Shown in pieces: positions 1 to 7,167 of a stretch of DNA of 36,183 nt. The position numbers and the translations under genes were made by a program. A model generated the notes under the pieces. The model did no database searches, was not told the DNA's origin, and worked only from the letters and a program-made list of their open reading frames with translations. The stretch spans positions 11,871-48,053 of the forward strand of contig PAJQ01000013.1 of the NCBI GenBank assembly GCA_002710215.1, written 5' to 3'. Position 1 is the first letter of the stretch, and each line of letters opens with the position of its first letter. The stretch is from Chloroflexota bacterium (lineage in GTDB: Bacteria; Chloroflexota; Dehalococcoidia; Lucifugimonadales; UBA3495).

Positions 1-138
1 GGCCAAAACAGCCCGGTCTTCTACCTCTTTGAGCGCTTCCGAGGTTAGGCTCCCTTCGTTGAAGGACGCCCGGGCCGCCTTAACCTCGTCCGGGCGGAGT
101 AAGCTGCCGACGTGATCCGCACGATAGCTTCCGTGCAT
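1..138 (-). CDS. MetE-type methyltransferase, N-terminal part (cut by window edge)
   Basis: The first 46 codons of a gene that runs off the left edge. The reading starts with ATG at 138, with GGAGG about 8 nt upstream. The protein begins with a YRADHVGSLLRP-type motif, which is typical of the N-terminus of short cobalamin-independent methionine synthase homologues (YxjG/YxjH-like, about 350-380 aa). These match only the C-terminal catalytic half of MetE. The next gene on the same strand, another MetE-type protein, ends 33 nt upstream, so the two are probably co-transcribed. Zinc ligands lie in the missing part, so activity cannot be judged. The real methyl donor and acceptor are unknown; homocysteine or another thiol is possible. 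Confidence 0.75.
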   Translation of the reverse strand, partial: MHGSYRADHVGSLLRPDEVKAARASFNEGSLTSEALKEVEDRAVLA

Positions 139-171
139 CCCTTGTCCTCCTGACGCAAATTGCTGCTAATC

Positions 172-1227
172 TTACGCTGGACGCACCGATCGATTCAAGC
201 CCAAAGCATCTCTCACCATCCTAGCGCCCAAGGTCATCGCTTGTAGCTTCCCGAATGCAGTTTCTCTGGACAGGTACTTCATGCCGCAGTCCGGAGCAAC
301 CTGAAGCCGTTCGGGTGGAACGTAGCGCAGGGCTTCGCGGATAATCCCGGCGACCGTTTCCGGCGATTCGACGCCCTGGCCGCCCAGATCCAGTACCCCC
401 AATATGATTGTCTTGTCAGTAAATTTTTGTAGCACGGATAGGTCCAACTTGGGCTGGGCCGATTCGATAGATATCTGCCGCACCGAAGAATCCCCCAGCT
501 CCGTCAGGAAGTCGTATGCGCCAGGTTTGTCGCTGACGACGGCCGCGTAACCGAAGCACAGATGCAGAGCGGTGACGCCATCGACCCCTTCCAGCGCTTT
601 ATTGATGGCCCTGACCGCGTACTCCCTGGCCCCATCGGGATTGTTCCGTAGCCAGGGCTCATCTAGTTGGACAACATCGGCCCCGGCTTGGAACAGCTCT
701 TTGACTTCCTGGTTTACGCAGGCGGCGTAGTCCATGGCCAGACTTTCCCGGTCCACATAAAATTCGTTCTGGGCTTGATGGGCCATGGTGAAAGGCCCCG
801 GGACAGTCACCTTGATTTGGCTCTCAGTATTCTTGCGCAGGAATTCAACGTCGGCCACCTGCACCGGCCCCAACCGGCGGATCGGCCCCACGACCCGGGG
901 CACTAGAGTAGTCTGCCCACCACTGCCGGCTATCTCCCCCGGCCGCTCTATGTCTATGCCCTCCAGCGCCGTGGCGAAACGGTTGGAGTAGCTCTCCCGA
1001 CGGATCTCTCCGTCGCTGATGATGTCCACTCCGGCCCGCTCCATGTCCCGGATGGCCAATATCGTAGCGTCGTCCTGAGCCTCGGCCAGGAATCGTTCCG
1101 GGATGCGCCAAAGCCCTTGATAGCGAACCCTGGGCACTCTGGCCGACATGAGGGCTTCACGGTCGATGAGCCAGTCCGGTTGGGGATAGCTGCCCACCAC
1201 CGTGGTGAGCAGATTGCCTTCCGCCAT
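172..1227 (-). CDS. Cobalamin-independent methionine synthase (MetE) C-domain-like protein
   Basis: A 351-aa protein matching only the catalytic C-terminal barrel of MetE; full MetE is about 750 aa. The expected zinc/thiolate ligands are visible: His222 and Cys224 (LHLCFGY), Glu255 (ISIESAQ) and Cys314 (APDCGMKY). The QLDEP substrate motif is at 187-191 and SDGE at 71-74. By family it should transfer a methyl group to or from a thiol; the folate donor of true MetE is not assured because the N-terminal half is absent. The frame stays open upstream to 1425. I chose ATG 1227 because it has a GGAG site 8 nt before it and starts at the family N-terminus. A sigma70-like promoter lies just upstream (1271-1299). 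It probably forms an operon with the truncated MetE-like gene downstream. Confidence 0.85.
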   Translation of the reverse strand: MAEGNLLTTVVGSYPQPDWLIDREALMSARVPRVRYQGLWRIPERFLAEAQDDATILAIRDMERAGVDIISDGEIRRESYSNRFATALEGIDIERPGEIAGSGGQTTLVPRVVGPIRRLGPVQVADVEFLRKNTESQIKVTVPGPFTMAHQAQNEFYVDRESLAMDYAACVNQEVKELFQAGADVVQLDEPWLRNNPDGAREYAVRAINKALEGVDGVTALHLCFGYAAVVSDKPGAYDFLTELGDSSVRQISIESAQPKLDLSVLQKFTDKTIILGVLDLGGQGVESPETVAGIIREALRYVPPERLQVAPDCGMKYLSRETAFGKLQAMTLGARMVRDALGLNRSVRPA

Positions 1228-1270
1228 ATCCAAGTCTCCGGAATTCATGCGTGGGGTGATAGGTAAAGCT

Positions 1271-1299
1271 ATGTTATGTTCACCCAATATCGCTGTCAA
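1271..1299 (-). promoter_or_regulatory. Sigma70-like promoter of the MetE-like genes
   Basis: On the minus strand, TTGACA (1294-1299), a 17-nt spacer and TAACAT (1271-1276). It points toward the ATG at 1227 with a leader of about 35-40 nt. A perfect -35 box with ideal spacing makes this one of the better promoters in the window. Confidence 0.6.
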
Positions 1300-1487
1300 C
1301 GGAATATCAACCGCAAAGTTTCGTGACCGACCCCCGATCTTTACCAAGACTGAGATATGCACAAAAACCGACCACGTCACCATGATACAATTCTCCATCC
1401 ACGGGGCCGGCAGCCATCGCGCCATCTACACCGGGCCTCGCCGGCCATCTAAACAACGTGCAGATTCAGGAAAAGGGAGATGCTCTA

Positions 1488-2408
1488 ATGGCTGATCTGG
1501 TAATGCGCACCGCCATTGGCAACTACGGCCAAACCAAGGGTCTGAAGGACGGCACCACCACTTCCGATAAGTTCGATATGGAGCACATCGACGTCTCCCC
1601 GGTCACCAGCATATTCCGCCGCATGGTTCGGGGGCTGGAGTTCGACGTGTGCGAGATGGCCCTTTCCACCTACCTGTGCGCCAGGGCCCATGGAAAAGCC
1701 TTCACGGGAATCCCCATCTTCCTGACCCGCAGCTTCTACCACGGCGGCATCACCTACAACCAAAAGTCGGGAATAAAGTCGCCGGACGACTTGGCGGGAC
1801 GCAAGATAGGAGTGCGCGGTTACACCGTGACCCCCGGAGTATGGACCAGAGGGTTGTTGCAGACCGTCTACGGGTTGGACCTGAACTCGGTAACCTGGGT
1901 TTTGTCCGGCGACGAGCACGTGGCCGAATACGTGGCCCCTCCCAACGTGGTGTCCTCATCCAACGGCGACCTAAACGCTATGCTTCTGTCCGGCGAGATC
2001 GACGCCGCCATCGGTGCCGGAGCCTCCGATTCGCCGGACATCAAACACCTCTTCTCGGACTCCGATGGAGCCGACGCGGATTGGTTCAACAGCACTGGCA
2101 TCTACCCCATAAGCCACATGCTGGTGGCCAAGAACGGCCATCTGGAGAGCAATCCATGGCTGGCCGGGGAACTGTTCTCACTGTTCCAAGCCGCCAAGAA
2201 ACCTTACCTAGAGTTCCTCCACTCTTCCGGAGACAAGAGCCCTGCCGACCAAGCGCTGCTGAAGATGGCCAAGATTGTTGGCGACGACCCCATACCCTTC
2301 GGCCTGGATAGCTCCCGGAAAACCCTGGAGACCTTCATCAACTTCAACGTGGACCAGAAGGTGATTCCGGATTGGGTGGACGTTGACGATGTTTTCGCCG
2401 CCATATGA
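1488..2408 (+). CDS. 4,5-dihydroxyphthalate decarboxylase-like / substrate-binding-fold protein
   Basis: A 306-aa protein related to 4,5-dihydroxyphthalate decarboxylase (Pht5) and, more broadly, to periplasmic-binding-protein-like folds of the NMT1/TAUT type. Visible family features are a central PIFLTRSFYHGG segment, the DLAGRKIGVRGYTVTPGVW stretch and a second-lobe region with SGEIDAAIGAG. No signal peptide is seen, so it is probably cytoplasmic and more likely an enzyme than a transporter component. The start at 1488 has GGGAG 8 nt upstream; an earlier in-frame ATG at 1458 has no such site. It is divergent from the MetE-like gene, with a 260-bp shared upstream region. An extended -10-like TGATACAAT sits at 1383-1391. 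The substrate is unknown; aromatic acid decarboxylation is only the family default. Confidence 0.75.
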   Translation: MADLVMRTAIGNYGQTKGLKDGTTTSDKFDMEHIDVSPVTSIFRRMVRGLEFDVCEMALSTYLCARAHGKAFTGIPIFLTRSFYHGGITYNQKSGIKSPDDLAGRKIGVRGYTVTPGVWTRGLLQTVYGLDLNSVTWVLSGDEHVAEYVAPPNVVSSSNGDLNAMLLSGEIDAAIGAGASDSPDIKHLFSDSDGADADWFNSTGIYPISHMLVAKNGHLESNPWLAGELFSLFQAAKKPYLEFLHSSGDKSPADQALLKMAKIVGDDPIPFGLDSSRKTLETFINFNVDQKVIPDWVDVDDVFAAI

Positions 2409-2655
2409 GACGGCTCGTAGGCGCACGGCCTGCCGTGACCTTCATTTCTAGAGGTTAGGTCTGTGCAGGCGAAAACCTGAGATTCTTCACCAGCTTCGGC
2501 TGGTTCGAAATGACAAAATGAGGAGGGGCGGAACGCAGCAGGAGACAAAGTCCCTTCCCCCTCGAGGGGGGAAGGTTAGGATGGGGGTGAAACTCCCCAT
2601 CTGGAACCATTGCTACGAGGAGAAACTACGCAGCAGGAGACGGGGAAGAAAACTC
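2409..2655. repeat. Intergenic repeats: UUCG hairpin and CCCTTCCCCC/GGGGGAAGG element
   Basis: This 247-bp gap lies between convergent genes and holds no credible gene. It contains a 6-bp hairpin with a TTCG tetraloop (2489-2504), which may act as a terminator. At about 2552-2587 there is an inverted CCTTCCCCC/GGGGGAAGG element continuing into TTAGGATGGGGG. Near-copies of that element occur at about 14946-14982 and, inverted, at about 32840-32861. Confidence 0.55.
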
Positions 2656-3978
2656 CTACAGAATTACTCCCTCATTCTGCAACGTGGTAATGTCGTCCCA
2701 GGTATAGCCCAAGGTCTCGATGAGGATCTCCTCGGTATTCTCCCCATGAGCCGGAGCCATCTTCCTGGTCGACAATGGCGTCTTGTTATAGCCCAGGGGT
2801 GTTTGCAGCCATTTGGACGGCCCCACCACCGGGTGGTCGAAGTCGACGATGTAGTTGTTGGCGATCACTTGAGGGTCGCTGGGCAGGTCGAACACATCCT
2901 GAACCCGTTCCCAAATGATGTCTTCATTGCCAGTGAACAGCTCCGCCCACTCCTCCCGCGCTCTGGTGATGAAGATCTCGTCTAGAACTGCAACCAACTC
3001 TTCCCGGTATTCCGTGCGGCTGTCCATCGAACCGAATCGCTCGTCTTCCAACAGGTCAGTCCGGTCGATGGCTTTGCAGATGAACGGCCAGTAGCGGTCG
3101 CTCTGGTTCATGGAAAAGGCGATCCACTTGCCGTCCTCGCACTTGTAGTAATTCCACAGGGGGTTCCGGGCCATACTACGATCGGTTCGGGCAGGGGCGT
3201 TATTGGTGACCAGCGCCATGCCGTAGCGCATGCCCCCCAGCCACATCACGCTGCCCAGGTGCGAGGCATCTACTTTCTGCCCGAAGCCCAATCTCTCTCT
3301 GGCGACCAACCCGCCCAGGACACCGTAGGAGAGCATGATTCCCGCGATCTGGTCGGCCATGCCGCCCACACTGTAGGGTATCCCATCGTCAGGCCCGGCC
3401 CAGAAGAGCGAGCCGGATCTAGACTCGCCGGTCAGGGCGAAAGCGGGTTTGTTGGCGTCGGGACCCTTGGCGCCGTAGCCGGTGGCGGCCCCGTACACGA
3501 TCATGGGGTTGTGTTTCACCAAGTCGTCATAGCCAAGGCCAAGCCGCTCCGCTACGCCGTTTCGGAAGTTTTCGACGAACACGTCGGACTTAGCCACCAG
3601 CTTGCACATGACCTCAAGACCTTTGGGATTCTTCAAGTCGATGGCGATGCTCTTCTTCTGCCGGTTCAAGCATTCGAAGTAGGAGTTGATGCCCCCGGGC
3701 AAAACCGACGACGCGCCGGCCACCCGGTTGAATTGCCGTCCCAGGTCGCCATCCAAGGACTCCACCTTGATAACCTCTGCGCCCAAGTCGGCCAGCATCA
3801 TGGTGGAAACCGGACCGAACTGCCACATGGTCCAGTCAACGACGCGGATGCCGTCCAGAGGACCGGTTATACCGCTAAGGCCGTTACTCCCATTCGAGCC
3901 GGAAGATAGACGAGACCCGCAAGCGTCACAAAATTTGGCATCTAGGCGATTTTCCCGTTCACAACGCGCACAATTCAT
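2656..3978 (-). CDS. Zinc-ribbon/CaiB-BaiF CoA-transferase fusion lacking the catalytic Asp
   Basis: A 440-aa protein. Residues 1-25 form a small zinc ribbon with Cys3-x2-Cys6 and Cys17-x2-Cys20. Residues 40-440 are a class III CoA-transferase (CaiB/BaiF, formyl-CoA transferase family) starting at LDGIRVVDWT and containing ADLGAEVIKVE. The nucleophilic Asp of the family sits three residues after a Ser in an S-x-x-D motif. Here that motif reads S239-H-L-G242, so Asp is replaced by Gly. There is no Met between the ribbon and the CaiB core, which supports a genuine fusion. The ATG at 3978 has AGGA about 14 nt upstream, a weak and distant site. It is the last gene of a minus-strand set with the formyltransferase and a ThDP enzyme. 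It could be an inactive or regulatory paralogue, or use another residue. Confidence 0.8.
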   Translation of the reverse strand: MNCARCERENRLDAKFCDACGSRLSSGSNGSNGLSGITGPLDGIRVVDWTMWQFGPVSTMMLADLGAEVIKVESLDGDLGRQFNRVAGASSVLPGGINSYFECLNRQKKSIAIDLKNPKGLEVMCKLVAKSDVFVENFRNGVAERLGLGYDDLVKHNPMIVYGAATGYGAKGPDANKPAFALTGESRSGSLFWAGPDDGIPYSVGGMADQIAGIMLSYGVLGGLVARERLGFGQKVDASHLGSVMWLGGMRYGMALVTNNAPARTDRSMARNPLWNYYKCEDGKWIAFSMNQSDRYWPFICKAIDRTDLLEDERFGSMDSRTEYREELVAVLDEIFITRAREEWAELFTGNEDIIWERVQDVFDLPSDPQVIANNYIVDFDHPVVGPSKWLQTPLGYNKTPLSTRKMAPAHGENTEEILIETLGYTWDDITTLQNEGVIL

Positions 3979-4044
3979 TAAAGACCTAATCCTACTTAAT
4001 AAAATCGAATCGACGACAGTTGCGGGGACATGGAATCAACTCAG

Positions 4045-4076
4045 TCAACTATACCAGACCTGACGTGTATAGTTGA
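4045..4076. promoter_or_regulatory. Perfect 10-bp inverted repeat, candidate operator or hairpin
   Basis: TCAACTATAC (4045-4054) and its exact reverse complement GTATAGTTGA (4067-4076) are separated by 12 nt. The element lies between the end of the formyltransferase gene and the start of the zinc-ribbon CaiB gene. It is AT-rich against a GC-rich background and has no T-run. An operator therefore seems more likely than a terminator. Confidence 0.4.
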
Positions 4077-4151
4077 GCCGAGGCGGGTATGCGGAGCCTT
4101 GCCCCGAGAATGTTTCCAGATTGCCAAAGTGAAGACGGACGTGGGATTAAC

Positions 4152-5084
4152 CTAAGTCCCGAAACGGGCGCCAGCTTTGAGACCCACTGCTTGCATCCAT
4201 TCCGGGGCCATGACTTTCCCAGAGCCGGCGGGCTGGACCCTCTGGACGAACAATGCGCCACCCTGGGAAGCTACCGAGAACCCGTCATCAGCAACTTCGA
4301 TAACCTCACCGGGCGGTTTGCCGCTGTCGCCGGGACGGATGGACGTTCGGAAAAACTGGATCGATTCCCCATTGATCGTGGTGGTGGCTCCGGGGCTCGG
4401 ATCGCTGCCGCGGATCAGATTGTATATCTCGCTGGCCGGGCTGCTCCAATCTATGGAAACATCGGCGGCCCGGCACCACCCTTCGTAAGTTGCGTTAGAC
4501 TCGTCCTGCACTAATTTGGGCGCGGCACCCCCGGAAACCATTCCCACCGCCTCGGCCATGGCCGCCACGCCCATGGGGAAGAGTTTGTCGAAATATACCG
4601 ATCCTAGAGTGTCGTCGGGTCCAATCTCAACGGTTTTTTGCAACAGAACCGGGCCGGTATCCAGCCCCTTGTCCGGCCAGAAAATAGTCAGCCCAGTTTC
4701 CGATTCACCTTGGATGATCGGCCAGTTGATGGAGCTGGGTCCACGGTGCTTGGGCAACAATGACGGATGGTACTGGATGGTGCCCCTGCCGGGGGCTTCT
4801 AATATCTCGTCCGGAACTATGTCGGTGACGAAGGCCATCACGCCCAAGTCCGCGTTCAAGGCCTTGAACGCGTCTATAGCTTCTTGGGCGCGCATACGGC
4901 GGAATTGCAATACTGGAATGCCGCGCTCTTGGGCCGCCACTTTAAGGGGGTCCAGAGGCCGTCCTTCCCGGTCGGGAGGTACGAAGGCCCCTACCACGTT
5001 TTCACCCTGCTCGGTCAAAGCCTCCAGGACCTTCCCGCCGAAGGCTTCTTGGCCAATCATAACGATGCGCATGTCACCAGCCAT
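4152..5084 (-). CDS. Formyltransferase resembling the hydrolase domain of 10-formyl-THF dehydrogenase
   Basis: A 310-aa stand-alone formyltransferase-fold protein. It resembles the N-terminal hydrolase domain of 10-formyltetrahydrofolate dehydrogenase (ALDH1L1/FDH) more than methionyl-tRNA formyltransferase. Shared features are QYHPSLLPKHRGPSSINW (104-121), TIFWPDKGLDTGPVLLQK (133-150), a LFP motif and the late ATYEG and RGSDPSPGA motifs. Catalytic His106 and Asp142 are present with the FDH numbering. The third position (Asn108 in Fmt, Ile104 in FDH) is Gln104 here. A C-terminal subdomain follows, but there is no aldehyde dehydrogenase domain. ATG 5084 has AAGGA about 10 nt upstream. It lies between a ThDP lyase and a CoA-transferase, suggesting a role in moving formyl groups between CoA and folate. 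The exact reaction is inferred. Confidence 0.8.
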   Translation of the reverse strand: MAGDMRIVMIGQEAFGGKVLEALTEQGENVVGAFVPPDREGRPLDPLKVAAQERGIPVLQFRRMRAQEAIDAFKALNADLGVMAFVTDIVPDEILEAPGRGTIQYHPSLLPKHRGPSSINWPIIQGESETGLTIFWPDKGLDTGPVLLQKTVEIGPDDTLGSVYFDKLFPMGVAAMAEAVGMVSGGAAPKLVQDESNATYEGWCRAADVSIDWSSPASEIYNLIRGSDPSPGATTTINGESIQFFRTSIRPGDSGKPPGEVIEVADDGFSVASQGGALFVQRVQPAGSGKVMAPEWMQAVGLKAGARFGT

Positions 5085-5148
5085 GCTTTCTTATCCTTTC
5101 ATAAACGCTGAGTTTCTATCCGCATGCCTCGGAGGCTGAAAGCCCCGG

Positions 5149-5215
5149 CCCTTCGACAGGCTCAGTGCGTACGTCCCTCTGCTGAAGGACCGTTCGTGGT
5201 GAGCTTGTCGAACCA
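5149..5215. repeat. Imperfect inverted repeat, MITE-like intergenic element
   Basis: TTCGACAGGCTCA (5152-5164) and TGAGCTTGTCGAA (5200-5212) are inverted copies matching at 12 of 13 positions, with a 35-nt loop. This type of element is widespread in intergenic DNA of many bacteria. It sits in the 156-bp gap between the first ThDP gene and the formyltransferase gene. It could form an RNA hairpin. Confidence 0.5.
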
Positions 5216-5240
5216 CACTGTTGGATTCTCGGATAGACGG

Positions 5241-6905
5241 TTAATATTGCCGAGTCTGCCTGGAGCGGCCTCCCATGTTCCCGTAGGAAACGTTTTGGTC
5301 GGTAACTATGTCCAGCAACGCGGCCTTGCCCGAGGCAAACGCGCGCTCAAGAGCCGGACGGATCTGCTCCGGGTCGGTGACGCGTTCGCTATGTCCGCCC
5401 ATTCCTTCCATGATCTTGGCGTAGTCGGTGTCCTGGGACAGGTAGGTGCCGATGGCCCGGGCGCCCCGGCGCAGTGTCCCCTGGGTAGTTTGGTTCCAGG
5501 CGCCGTTGTTACCCAAGATTGAGACGATGGGCAGATCGAACCGGATGTAGCTCTCCACGTCGAAACCGGTTAGCCCAAAAGCGCCGTCTCCGTACATGAT
5601 GCACACCTGCTTACCGGGCCGAGCCAGTTGGGCCGCGGCGGCGAAACCGCTGCCGGCTCCCAAACAACCGAAGCTACCCGGATCCAGCCAATGTCCGGGC
5701 AGATTGATGCCCAGTACTCTAGCGGCGAAGGTGACCCAGTCGCCCCCATCACCGATGACCGTGGCGTCATAGTCCAGGAAGTCCCGCAATTCTTTCATCA
5801 CCCTCATGGGATGAATGGGGATCTGGGTGCTGTTCAGCATCTCTTCGTCGGCCGCCTTCAGTGCCGCGTCCTCGGTTATAACCTCTTCGACCCAGGCCTT
5901 ACCCGGTGACTTATAGCCGGTGCTTCGGAGTTGGTCCATGATTTGGCCCAGGACGGCTTTGGTATCGCCAACCACTCCCACGTCCACGTCCCGGTTCTTA
6001 CCGATCTCGGTAGCGTCCATCATAATCTCGATCAACTTTGGGTTTTGGGGAAACATGTGCTCCGAGCCGTACCCCAACCTGAAGTCGATGGGAGTGCCGA
6101 TGAGCATCACCGTGTCCGACTTTACCAACCCGTAGCGGCGGCCCAGGCTGCCCAGGTTGGGGTGGTCGGCGGGGACGCTACCGCGTCCCATGGCGTTCAG
6201 GAACACCGGAGAGTCAATCATCTCCACGAACTCGCGCAGTTCCTCCGATGCGTCGCTCCACCATACGTCGGACCCGGCCAGAATCATGGGCCGTTCGGTG
6301 GTTTTGAGGATGTCCACGACTTTGGAGATGTATTCCGGGTCTCCATAAGCCTTGGCCTCGGTCCGGTATCTTTGGGGATAACGGACGTCATCCTCTTCAC
6401 ACTTGCCGTTGACCACGTCTATGGGAATCTCCAGATAGGCCGGTCCGGGGACGCCGGAAGTTGCCTGGCGGAAGGCTTCAGCAACGTATTCCGGGATGCG
6501 TTCGACCCGCTTCACTTGCTCGGAGAACTTGGCGATGGGCTTCATGAACGTCACGCTGTCGAAGTCTTGTAGTCCGCCCTTCAGGTGTTCTCCGATGGCT
6601 GCGTTTCCCCCGATAAGAATCATTGGGCTAGGGGCCTGGAAAGCGTTCGCCAGCGCGGTGACGGCGTCGGTAACGCCGGGGCCGGCGGTGACGATAGCCA
6701 CGCCGGGTTTGCCGGTAACTTTGGCCCAGCCTTCCGCCGCGTGACCCGCCACCTGCTCATGGCGGAAGTCCACGACCTTGATGCCTTCATCCACACAACC
6801 TTCGTATAGGTTGTAGATATGCCCACCGTTCAGGGTAAATACGTATTCAACCCCCTCTTGCTTTAGGGCTTTAGCGAAGAGATGTCCACCGTCTATTTCT
6901 GCCAT
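5241..6905 (-). CDS. ThDP-dependent lyase, ILVBL/2-hydroxyacyl-CoA lyase-like
   Basis: A 554-aa three-domain ThDP enzyme of the acetolactate synthase superfamily. The cofactor-activating Glu is Glu50 (FRHEQ), followed by VAIVTAGPGVTDAVTALANA. The ThDP/Mg motif runs from GDG (439-441) to NN (466-467). The N-terminal pattern FTLNGGHI with VVDFRHE resembles ILVBL (HACL2), which cleaves 2-hydroxyacyl-CoA to formyl-CoA and an aldehyde; oxalyl-CoA decarboxylase and acetolactate synthase are alternatives. ATG 6905 was chosen over the more upstream 6971 because GGGAGG lies 5 nt before it and the family N-terminus starts there. It follows a CoA-transferase gene on the same strand with a 258-bp gap that contains a palindrome, so it may have its own promoter. 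Confidence 0.85.
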   Translation of the reverse strand: MAEIDGGHLFAKALKQEGVEYVFTLNGGHIYNLYEGCVDEGIKVVDFRHEQVAGHAAEGWAKVTGKPGVAIVTAGPGVTDAVTALANAFQAPSPMILIGGNAAIGEHLKGGLQDFDSVTFMKPIAKFSEQVKRVERIPEYVAEAFRQATSGVPGPAYLEIPIDVVNGKCEEDDVRYPQRYRTEAKAYGDPEYISKVVDILKTTERPMILAGSDVWWSDASEELREFVEMIDSPVFLNAMGRGSVPADHPNLGSLGRRYGLVKSDTVMLIGTPIDFRLGYGSEHMFPQNPKLIEIMMDATEIGKNRDVDVGVVGDTKAVLGQIMDQLRSTGYKSPGKAWVEEVITEDAALKAADEEMLNSTQIPIHPMRVMKELRDFLDYDATVIGDGGDWVTFAARVLGINLPGHWLDPGSFGCLGAGSGFAAAAQLARPGKQVCIMYGDGAFGLTGFDVESYIRFDLPIVSILGNNGAWNQTTQGTLRRGARAIGTYLSQDTDYAKIMEGMGGHSERVTDPEQIRPALERAFASGKAALLDIVTDQNVSYGNMGGRSRQTRQY

Positions 6906-6938
6906 TCTGCCTCCCTGGGTTGTATCGCAAAGCTTACG

Positions 6939-6959
6939 TTTTGCCAAACCTTGGCAAAA
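6939..6959. promoter_or_regulatory. Perfect 9-bp palindrome upstream of the ThDP gene
   Basis: TTTTGCCAA (6939-6947), a 3-nt spacer, then TTGGCAAAA (6951-6959), followed by further A residues. It lies 34 nt upstream of the ATG at 6905. The symmetry and position fit an operator. The long A/T tails would also allow a short terminator hairpin on the minus strand for the upstream CoA-transferase transcript. Confidence 0.4.
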
Positions 6960-6996
6960 AAATCGCGCCATCGACCGTCACTAATCACAGTAACCA

Positions 6997-7167
6997 GATC
7001 AACAAGGTCACCGGGTCTTGGACGATGGAGGGCAACAAACTCGAATATTCCACATCTTGGCTGGGACGGGCATTCCCTTCCGCCCGCCTCTGATTGCCTT
7101 GGACGTTTACAACGATCCCAATGCAGCTGCCCGAGAGATTATAGCAACCTTCGAGGAATCTTATTAA
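6997..7167 (+). other. Open stretch without a start, possible gene remnant
   Basis: Between two minus-strand genes, a plus-strand frame is open for 56 codons to a TAA. Its last part reads like protein: GIPFRPPLIALDVYNDP followed by a short helix-like AAAREIIATFEESY end. No ATG or ribosome site is seen, and it overlaps the stop of the CoA-transferase by 4 nt. I do not recognise a family. It may be the tail of a lost gene or chance. Confidence 0.2.

Noticed and set aside
2518-2985. Plus-strand open frame running from the repeat into the zinc-ribbon CaiB gene
   Set aside because: It lies antisense to a clear CoA-transferase, and its start sits inside an intergenic repeat.
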